The notes under the pieces: generated by a model
Database searches by the model: none
What the model was told of the DNA's origin: nothing
Seen by the model: only the letters and a program-made list of their open reading frames with translations
Translations under genes and position numbers: made by a program
In this document: positions 24,692-30,948 of the stretch, in pieces
Layout of the letters: each line of letters opens with the position of its first letter
Position numbering within the stretch: position 1 is the stretch's first letter
Source: an uncultured Porphyromonas sp.
GTDB lineage: Bacteria; Bacteroidota; Bacteroidia; Bacteroidales; Porphyromonadaceae
DNA: 30,948 nt
Direction: 5' to 3'
NCBI GenBank assembly: GCA_945965245.1
Contig: CAMFNC010000101.1
Coordinates: 1 to 30,948 of the forward strand

Positions 24692-26539
24692 TTATAAATA
24701 AAGAATTCGGGTTGTGCTCATACGTTGCGCTATGGCTTCGCCGGCAGCAGACAATTGCCCGTGGCGCAGATAGTACTCCATGACCACCCGCCCGATGGGC
24801 ACACCATACACAGCACCGAAACCTCCGTTTTCCACATATACCGCTACGGCTATCTTGGGGTTATTCCGTGGGGCAAATCCCATAAAAGCTGAATGGTCTT
24901 TGCCGTGAGGGTTTTCGGCTGTACCGGTCTTGCCACATACTTCTATTTCGCCCGGAGCAAAGTTGGCGCCGTGGCAGGTACCACCCGTTACGGCACGCGC
25001 CATGCCTTCGGCTATGGTTTCCCAGTATCGGGTATCGATGGACGTGCGTTGGCGATGCGTATAGGCCGAATCCAACCGGCCGTTTTCGATGCTGCGCACC
25101 ACGTGCGGACGCACATACCAGCCTCGGTTGGCCACCACCGAAGCCAAATTGGCTATCTGAAGCGGTGTGGCCAAGATTTCGCCCTGCCCGATGGATATGG
25201 AAATGATGGTACTGCTATTCCACCTCCCCTTATATACCTTGTCGTAAACTTTACTATTGGGGATGTAACCACGCTTTTCACCATACAAATCCACACCCAA
25301 GGGATAACCGAAGCCAATGCTCACTATTCTGTTTTTCCAGTGTTCAAACGCTTCCTGTACGGAGGGATAGATCTTGCGATCGTCCAGCAGGGCACGTAGC
25401 CCCCAGCAGAAATACGCATTGCATGAGGTGGCAATGGCAGCCGGCAGATTGAGAGGCGAGGCGTGTCCATGACATCGGGGACGACTGTGCAAAACGGGAT
25501 AGCCGTGATAACACGAAAAAACCGTGCCAGGCTGAATGACCCCCTCTGCCAAAAAGACCGCACCCTGAGCCGCCTTGAATGTGGAACCGGGCGGATAGGT
25601 GCCCATGATGGCACGTGCATAGAGCGGTTTGTCTGGGGCTTCCTCCAGCATGCGATAGTTATCGCCTCGTTCTTTGGAGGTCAGCAGTACAGGGTCGTAT
25701 GAGGGTGCACTCACCATGGCAAGGATTTCGCCCGTAGCAGGTTCTATGGCCACCACAGCCCCACGTTTGCCCTGCATCATCCGCTCGGCCAATGCTTGCA
25801 GACCGGCATCGATACTCAGGGTCAGATTGTGCCCGTTTACGGGAGCTTTGTCGTCCCTTCCACCATTCGAGTGCCCTTTAATACGGCCACGCGAATCTCG
25901 GAGCAGCACTTCATAACCTTTTTCGCCCCGGAGCTGTGCCTCGTAGCTGCGCTCCACACCGATTTTGCCAATGTAATCACCCAAGGCCAAAGCACTGTCC
26001 ACACTCAAGTCGTGGGCATTGGCTTCTGCCACATAGCCCAATACATGAGCTGCATGATGGTATTTGTATTGGCGGTTGGAGCGTCCTTGGATGGAGAAAC
26101 CGGGATATTTGAAAAGTTGTTCTTGAAATCGTCCTGCTTCGTCTTCTTGCAGTTGAGAAATGAGCACTTGTGGCACATGAGGCGAATAACCGGGATTGAG
26201 CAGGCGGTCGCGCACCTCGGTAAGTCGGCGATGCAGCACGACAGTATCTATGCCAATGAGCCGGCACAATGCCACGGTATCGAAACTTCCCGTTTCGCCC
26301 GTGGTGATCATAAGATCGTAGGTGGGGCTGTTATAGACCAGCAATTCGCCATTGCGGTCGTAGATTACGCCACGGGCGGGATAGATGGGCTTATAGTAAT
26401 AAGCATTGCGGTCTGCACGGCGTTTGTAGTTACCTGATAGAATTTGAAGGTCGAATAGCCGGATGGCGAAAACCGCCACCACTATCAACGGGAGGATTAA
26501 GAATAAGTATCGACGAGAGGAATATCTATCGGGATGCAT
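24692..26539 (-). CDS. mrdA: Penicillin-binding protein 2 (elongation transpeptidase)
   Basis: This 615-residue class B penicillin-binding protein cross-links peptidoglycan in the elongasome with RodA. It has a short cytoplasmic N-terminus, one membrane anchor (about 12-32), a pedestal domain (about 35-215) and a transpeptidase domain. All catalytic motifs are present: STFK with the acylated serine at 319, SCN at 372-374 and KTG at 537-539. ATG at 26539 is chosen over an in-frame TTG at 26563 that would overlap mreD. From this ATG the gap to mreD is eight bases. It lies between mreD and rodA in the cell-shape operon. Confidence 0.96.
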   Translation of the reverse strand: MHPDRYSSRRYLFLILPLIVVAVFAIRLFDLQILSGNYKRRADRNAYYYKPIYPARGVIYDRNGELLVYNSPTYDLMITTGETGSFDTVALCRLIGIDTVVLHRRLTEVRDRLLNPGYSPHVPQVLISQLQEDEAGRFQEQLFKYPGFSIQGRSNRQYKYHHAAHVLGYVAEANAHDLSVDSALALGDYIGKIGVERSYEAQLRGEKGYEVLLRDSRGRIKGHSNGGRDDKAPVNGHNLTLSIDAGLQALAERMMQGKRGAVVAIEPATGEILAMVSAPSYDPVLLTSKERGDNYRMLEEAPDKPLYARAIMGTYPPGSTFKAAQGAVFLAEGVIQPGTVFSCYHGYPVLHSRPRCHGHASPLNLPAAIATSCNAYFCWGLRALLDDRKIYPSVQEAFEHWKNRIVSIGFGYPLGVDLYGEKRGYIPNSKVYDKVYKGRWNSSTIISISIGQGEILATPLQIANLASVVANRGWYVRPHVVRSIENGRLDSAYTHRQRTSIDTRYWETIAEGMARAVTGGTCHGANFAPGEIEVCGKTGTAENPHGKDHSAFMGFAPRNNPKIAVAVYVENGGFGAVYGVPIGRVVMEYYLRHGQLSAAGEAIAQRMSTTRILYL

Positions 26540-26547
26540 GGCACAGA

Positions 26548-27063
26548 CTATTCTTGGGAGCAAGCATCACCCACCAGCATAAACAAGATGACGGAAATGA
26601 CATACGAAACTGCCAGACATGCACCCAAACGCAAAATCAGATACAGTGGATCGAATAGGATAAGCGCATCCAGAAGCAGCATCAGTAGATGATGGCAAAA
26701 GAGATACCACAGCAGGAGCAGATGAAATTTACCCCACCCCAAATTACCCTTAATGGGTGGCAAGTCCACATGGGTATGGTCGTTGGTGAAAGGTTTGATT
26801 AAGGAGTTGCGTGCAAAAGCCAATGCCGTGAGTGTGGAAGCGTGCAAACCTGGAGTCCCTTCCAGCATATCGATGATAAAACCGATGATAAAACCGCACA
26901 AGGTAAGTGCCACGGGCGATGTGCCCACCGGCAACAGCAAAAGCACAACCGGATAAACAAACGGAGTGGCATAACGAAAGAGGTAAAGCGGACTGAACAT
27001 CCATACCTGCAAGGCTATTAACAGCAGTGCAGCCAATGCGAACTTAATTCGGATTTTCAGCAT
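26548..27063 (-). CDS. mreD: Rod shape-determining protein MreD
   Basis: This 171-residue inner-membrane protein has five or six hydrophobic segments and little polar sequence, as expected for MreD. That protein links MreC to MreB and helps position the elongation machinery. Sequence conservation in this family is low, so the call rests on the topology, the size, and the place between mreC and mrdA. The segment GFIIGFIIDMLEGTPGLHAS (about 57-76) resembles the conserved GxxxDxxxGxxxG-type element of the family. The start overlaps the mreC end by 20 bases, indicating translational coupling. Confidence 0.88.
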   Translation of the reverse strand: MLKIRIKFALAALLLIALQVWMFSPLYLFRYATPFVYPVVLLLLPVGTSPVALTLCGFIIGFIIDMLEGTPGLHASTLTALAFARNSLIKPFTNDHTHVDLPPIKGNLGWGKFHLLLLWYLFCHHLLMLLLDALILFDPLYLILRLGACLAVSYVISVILFMLVGDACSQE

Positions 27064-28012
27064 GGTCTGTAAACTCCTGTTCCAATTGGCGTGCCTCGCG
27101 ATGCTCTTGATTAAGTATCACATACACATAGTTTAATCGATCGAAATCTGTAACGGGACGCACGGCATAGCTACTAAAGCGTTGCGGACGTTTATCGGAA
27201 TTGCGGTTGCCTTGGATTTGCACCACACCCACCACCAAATTTTCGGGGAAAATATAAGAGTATCCACTCGTTACGATGGTATCGCCGTGATGAATGGGAG
27301 CATGTAGAGGCAAATCGGTGAGTGTGAGCAGATTTGTACGCTTTTCGGTACGTACCAGAGTCCCGGTATAGCCTGTACCGGCAAGGCTGCAACTCAGCTT
27401 CAGCTCCGGATTGGTCAGCGGAATGACCACCGAATAATGTGCGGAAGCACGCGCCAAAATACCCACCACTCCTTTATCGCTCATGACCGGCATATCGGCA
27501 GCCAAGCCATCGACAGAACCTTTGTCTATGACGTAATACATCTGCGCAACAGACCGATTGGCACTCACCACACGAGCCGTCTTAAACCGGTATTGAGGCT
27601 TGTGCGTGAGCAAACTGTCTGCCCAATGACGCTGCATATTCCTGCGCATCGCACTGTCTGTCGGCAGCAAAGAGCTGTCCATGGCATGGAGGAGGGTGCT
27701 GTCCGATATGCGCACTCCGGGCTCCACTCCATAGGCTTGATGGTCATTGATATATCGTTTGAGGGTAAGGTACGAACGTTCCAATCGGGCATTCTCTTCC
27801 AGCAGTTCCCGATTGGTTTCGCGCAGATGCAGATAGCTCTGTGCTTCCGTCATGGCAGCGGATATATTTCCCACTACATAATTGCCTGAAAAGAGTGCCA
27901 CGCTACGGTGAACCATGCTGCCGCTGAAGAGCAAAAAAAGAGCTACCAACTCCAAAAGAATGAAGAGGAACCAATGCTTATGATGGCGTATGAAATCAAT
28001 CAGCTTGTGCAC
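27044..28012 (-). CDS. mreC: Rod shape-determining protein MreC
   Basis: This 322-residue protein has a short cytoplasmic start, one membrane segment (about residues 15-33), a coiled-coil stretch (about 55-95, with LRETNRELLEENARLERSY), and a periplasmic beta-rich domain. Family features include GSVDGLAADMPVMSDKGVVG and DTIVTSGYSYIFPENLVVG. MreC activates PBP2 and RodA and bridges them to MreB. It lies 97 bases after mreB, with a hairpin in the gap (28061-28091), and overlaps mreD by 20 bases. Confidence 0.95.
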   Translation of the reverse strand: MHKLIDFIRHHKHWFLFILLELVALFLLFSGSMVHRSVALFSGNYVVGNISAAMTEAQSYLHLRETNRELLEENARLERSYLTLKRYINDHQAYGVEPGVRISDSTLLHAMDSSLLPTDSAMRRNMQRHWADSLLTHKPQYRFKTARVVSANRSVAQMYYVIDKGSVDGLAADMPVMSDKGVVGILARASAHYSVVIPLTNPELKLSCSLAGTGYTGTLVRTEKRTNLLTLTDLPLHAPIHHGDTIVTSGYSYIFPENLVVGVVQIQGNRNSDKRPQRFSSYAVRPVTDFDRLNYVYVILNQEHREARQLEQEFTDHAENPN

Positions 28013-28060
28013 AGAGCAACAGTGGGATGGATAATGGATTATTTGATAATGTACGTCTGA

Positions 28061-28091
28061 TGTGTGAGAAAGCCGTATGCCTGCTCACACA
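28061..28091 (-). other. Hairpin between mreB and mreC
   Basis: TGTGTGAG (28061-28068) and CTCACACA (28084-28091) form a perfect eight-pair stem with a 15-base loop. There is no T run after it in the minus direction, so it is not a simple terminator. It could be an mRNA processing or stability element that sets MreB above MreC/MreD levels. Confidence 0.45.
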
Positions 28092-28109
28092 CCAAACGTT
28101 ATAGACCTC

Positions 28110-29132
28110 TTATCGTATGAGGAAGTTAAAGGTATCGATATGCTTGAGGGCAATGCCCGTACCTTTGGCCACGGCGTGCAAGGGGTCTTCCGGCACGTGG
28201 AAAGAGATACCGAAACGCTCCGAAAGCCGTTTGTCCAAACCGCGCAGCATAGCTCCACCGCCCGTAAGTGTGACACCGTTTTTCACTATATCACTATACA
28301 GAGCCGGCGGAGTTTCTTCCAATGTGCGCAGGATGGCATCTTCGATTTTCTGGATGGATTTTTCCAAACATCCGGCTATCTCACGGTGATTGACCATGAT
28401 TTTGCGGGGCAGCGTGTCCATTTGGTCGGCACCCCATACCATAAACGGCTCGGGAGTTTCGTCCAACTCCACCAGCACAGAACCCACATTGATTTTGATT
28501 TGCTCGGCAGTACGTTCGCCCACACGGATATTGTGTGCTTCACGCATATATGCCATGATGTCTGCCGTCAGCTCATCGCCGGCTATGCGGATGGATTGGT
28601 CACGCACGATACCACCCAAAGAGATTACAGCTATCTCGGTGGTGCCACCGCCTATATCCACAATCATATTACCCTCCGGAGCCAGCACGTCTATGCCCAC
28701 GCCAATGGCGGCAGCCATCGGTTCGTATATCATATACACGTCTCTACCTCCGGCTCGCTCGCTGCTGTCGCGCACGGCACGAATTTCCACTTCGGTGCTG
28801 CCCGATGGAATACATACCACCATGCGCAGCGAAGATCCGCCGAACCAACCTCGTTTTTTATTGGTCATCTTAATCATGCCGCGAATCATCTTCTCGGCAC
28901 CGTTGAAATCCGCAATGACACCATCACGCAGCGGACGGATGGTGCGGATATTGGCATTGCCCTTTTCGTACATCTCGTGAGCTTTGGAGCCCACGGCAAT
29001 CACATCGCCGGAGCGCACGTCAAAGGCCACTACCGAAGGCTCGTCCAACACAATCTTACCATCCATGATGATGATTGAGTTGGCGGTACCCAGGTCCATT
29101 GCCATTTCTTGTCTGAAAGAAAAAAATCCCAT
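28110..29132 (-). CDS. mreB: Actin-like rod shape-determining protein MreB
   Basis: This 340-residue bacterial actin forms membrane-associated filaments that guide lateral wall synthesis. Nucleotide-binding motifs are clear: AMDLGTANS (phosphate 1, about 11-19), IVDIGGGTTEIAVIS (phosphate 2, about 157-171), and LTGGGAMLRGLD (adenosine motif, about 287-298). The N-terminus MGFFSFRQEMAMDLG is short and amphipathic, fitting membrane attachment. Length matches the family. It is the first cell-shape gene after purH (75-base gap) and may share its transcript, because no good -7 box is seen directly upstream. Confidence 0.97.
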   Translation of the reverse strand: MGFFSFRQEMAMDLGTANSIIIMDGKIVLDEPSVVAFDVRSGDVIAVGSKAHEMYEKGNANIRTIRPLRDGVIADFNGAEKMIRGMIKMTNKKRGWFGGSSLRMVVCIPSGSTEVEIRAVRDSSERAGGRDVYMIYEPMAAAIGVGIDVLAPEGNMIVDIGGGTTEIAVISLGGIVRDQSIRIAGDELTADIMAYMREAHNIRVGERTAEQIKINVGSVLVELDETPEPFMVWGADQMDTLPRKIMVNHREIAGCLEKSIQKIEDAILRTLEETPPALYSDIVKNGVTLTGGGAMLRGLDKRLSERFGISFHVPEDPLHAVAKGTGIALKHIDTFNFLIR

Positions 29133-29164
29133 CTTGTTTTACAGTCTTCCTATCAGGGTTAATG

Positions 29165-29197
29165 GCTGCCGATTGGGTGTAAATCCCAGTGGGCAGC
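29165..29197 (-). other. Hairpin between purH and mreB
   Basis: GCTGCC-G-ATTGGG and CCCAGT-G-GGCAGC form a 12-pair stem broken by one G-G mismatch, around a seven-base loop. It begins 11 bases after the purH stop in the minus direction. No T run follows on that strand, so termination is unlikely; partial attenuation or processing is possible. Confidence 0.45.
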
Positions 29198-29207
29198 GCG
29201 GTTTTTA

Positions 29208-30728
29208 CTAATGTTTGAAGTGGCGGTTGCCGGTTATTACCATGGCAATGCCTCTTTTTTCGCATGCCGCAATGCTGTCGGCATCGTTCTTACTGCCTCC
29301 GGGCTGAATAATGGCAGTAATACCCGCCTCGGCAGCCGTGAGCACACAATCGTCAAAGGGGAAGAAAGCATCGCTGGCCATCACTGCTCCATGAAGGTCG
29401 AATCCGAAGCTGCGAGCCTTTTCGATGGCTTGCTTAAGCGCGTCGATGCGTGAGGTTTGTCCCACACCGGAGGCTATCAATTGGCTGTCTTTGGCCAAAG
29501 TGATAGCATTGCTCTTACTGTGCTTTACCAATTTGTTGGCAAAAACCAAATCCACCGCTTCGTCCGGAGTAACCTTTTGCGTGGTTACCGTATCGAAATC
29601 GGCAGGCAATTCTGTTTTGAAGTCACACTCCTGAGCCAACACACCGCCCAGCATGGAGCGATACTGCCATGCCTCGCGGAGTGGTTGTTTCTGCACCAGA
29701 ATGATGCGATTTTTCTTGGAGGTGAGGATTTGCAGCGCATCGTTGTCGTAATCGGGAGCCACGATGACTTCGAAAAACAGCTTGCCCATCTCGGCTGCGG
29801 TAACGGCATCAATGGCTGTGTTCGACACAAAAACGCCCCCGAAAGCCGATATCGGATCCCCGGCCAAAGCGGCTTGCCACGCTTCGAGCAATGTGCCACG
29901 CGAGGCACATCCGCAGGCATTACCATGCTTTAAGATGGCCATGGTGGGAGCCGAAGTAAAGTCACTGATGAGTTTCACACCGGCGTCTATGTCTTGCAAA
30001 TTGTTATACGAAATTTCCTTGCCGTGCAGCTGATCGAAATATCGCTCCAGATCGCCGAAAAAGAGTCCGCGCTGATGCGGATTTTCCCCATAACGGAGCA
30101 CTTTGGGCGTATCGTATGCCATACGCAAAGCCGTTTGCTCGCCATCATCGAAATAATCGAAGATAGCGCTGTCATATGCCGAGCTGCAAGCAAAAGCCCG
30201 TCGGGCGTATGCTTTGCGCTCTGCCAGCGAAGTCACACCGCCACGCTCACGAATCAGTTCCGTAAGAGCCGGATATTGTCGGCGGCTGCTCACGATAAGC
30301 ACATCTCGGAAATTCTTGGCCGCGGCACGTATCAGCGAAATGCCGCCGATATCAATTTTTTCGATAATCTCTTCCGGCGTGCCTCCACCGGCCACAGTTT
30401 CCTCAAAAGGATAAAGATCCACGATGACCAAATCTATGGCAGGAATGCCGTGCTGCTTCATCTGTTCGCAGTCTTCGGGTAACTCTCTGCGCCCCAGGAT
30501 ACCACCAAAAACAGCAGGGTGCAAGGTCTTTACGCGACCACCCAGCATTTCTGGATAGTGAGTCAATTCTTCCACAGCGGTGCATTCATAGCCCAACTCG
30601 CGAATGAATTTTCGCGTGCCGCCTGTGGAAATAAAAGAGATGCCTGCCGCATGAAGTGCGCTCAGAAGTTCATCCAATCCATCCTTATAGAAGACGGAAA
30701 TCAGAGCCGTACGGATTTGTTTTTCCAT
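29208..30728 (-). CDS. purH: Bifunctional AICAR formyltransferase / IMP cyclohydrolase
   Basis: This 506-residue enzyme carries out the last two steps of purine synthesis: formylation of AICAR with 10-formyltetrahydrofolate, then ring closure to IMP. The N-terminal cyclohydrolase domain is an MGS-like fold (about 1-200; GISFISTGGTRKFIRELG, HPAVFGGILGRR). The transformylase domain contains RYGENPHQ and the catalytic ILKHGNACG. The C-terminus has DAFFPFDD and IQPGGS. ATG 30728 is chosen because it starts the family N-terminus MEKQIRTALISV. The open frame upstream covers the promoter. It heads the minus-strand group leading into mreB. Confidence 0.96.
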   Translation of the reverse strand: MEKQIRTALISVFYKDGLDELLSALHAAGISFISTGGTRKFIRELGYECTAVEELTHYPEMLGGRVKTLHPAVFGGILGRRELPEDCEQMKQHGIPAIDLVIVDLYPFEETVAGGGTPEEIIEKIDIGGISLIRAAAKNFRDVLIVSSRRQYPALTELIRERGGVTSLAERKAYARRAFACSSAYDSAIFDYFDDGEQTALRMAYDTPKVLRYGENPHQRGLFFGDLERYFDQLHGKEISYNNLQDIDAGVKLISDFTSAPTMAILKHGNACGCASRGTLLEAWQAALAGDPISAFGGVFVSNTAIDAVTAAEMGKLFFEVIVAPDYDNDALQILTSKKNRIILVQKQPLREAWQYRSMLGGVLAQECDFKTELPADFDTVTTQKVTPDEAVDLVFANKLVKHSKSNAITLAKDSQLIASGVGQTSRIDALKQAIEKARSFGFDLHGAVMASDAFFPFDDCVLTAAEAGITAIIQPGGSKNDADSIAACEKRGIAMVITGNRHFKH

Positions 30729-30769
30729 TGTGCCAAAAATTCGTTTAATGACAAAGTGTATAATATATA

Positions 30770-30777
30770 CAAAGTTA
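30770..30777 (-). promoter_or_regulatory. Candidate -7 box of purH
   Basis: On the minus strand TAACTTTG fits TAnnTTTG and lies about 40 bases before the purH start. A T-rich tract (TGTTTTTC) sits about 20 bases further up but is not a clean TTTG. Nothing else is recognisable from here to the window end. Confidence 0.5.
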
Positions 30778-30948
30778 TCATAAAAAAGTATGAAAAACAG
30801 CACGTTGAGCCATATTGACGCCAGATAATTCCGAATTTAGAAGTATATGGCTATAAAATTCGCTTTTTTTAACAAGAAAGCCGTTAAGCAAAACCGTTTA
30901 AAAACATCTCCGCCAGTGACGCGAATGATGGCACAGAGTCGTGTTTTT

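Noticed and set aside
28077..29078. 333-codon forward ORF opposite mreB
   Set aside because: It is the shadow of the mreB reading frame on the other strand; the mreB motifs on the minus strand are unmistakable.

Overview
The window looks like a chromosomal segment of a Bacteroidales bacterium, most plausibly Porphyromonas or a close relative. The evidence is the Bacteroidetes-type promoter motif (TAnnTTTG) in front of several genes, a GLPGLI-family protein next to an outer-membrane barrel, and the purH-mreB-mreC-mreD-mrdA-rodA order. The strongest clue is a complete succinyl-CoA to crotonyl-CoA operon (abfD, a NifU-like gene, abfT, 4hbD, sucD), whose gene content and order match my recollection of the Porphyromonas gingivalis cluster. 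No tRNA, rRNA, CRISPR array or intact insertion sequence was seen.

Layout, left to right. Positions 1-670 have no intact gene. They hold an AT-rich palindromic repeat and a chimeric gene remnant built from the asd leader, an internally deleted asd piece and the last 57 bp of the nearby GLPGLI gene. Positions 670-4442 encode a small secreted cysteine-containing protein with its own strong terminator, then a GLPGLI-family periplasmic protein and a large TonB-receptor-like outer-membrane protein. Positions 4704-9249 are a forward cluster of asd, panC, a GHL10-type lipoprotein and hemW. Positions 9472-15831 are the 4-hydroxybutyrate operon, with a strong promoter, a cobalamin riboswitch, a long switching leader containing a probable attenuator, five genes and an intrinsic terminator. 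Then come nrdD-nrdG (anaerobic ribonucleotide reductase and its activase), a candidate 36-codon transcription unit, and the galactose operon galM-MFS transporter-galK, closed by a strong terminator. The right-hand quarter is on the minus strand: purH followed by the rod-shape genes mreB, mreC, mreD, mrdA and rodA.

How it fits together. The central operon turns succinyl-CoA into succinate semialdehyde (SucD), 4-hydroxybutyrate (4HbD), 4-hydroxybutyryl-CoA (AbfT) and crotonyl-CoA (AbfD), the entry to butyrate formation. None of these enzymes uses B12, yet the operon sits behind a B12 riboswitch. Succinyl-CoA is also the substrate of B12-dependent methylmalonyl-CoA mutase, which leads to propionate. 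I infer that the riboswitch chooses the fermentation branch: B12 present favours propionate, B12 scarce opens the butyrate route. This is the most interesting signal in the window.

Other notable points are the small-protein/GLPGLI/barrel trio with an internal terminator, the paired-stem asd leader whose duplicated copy shows compensatory changes, and a palindromic intergenic repeat present three times.
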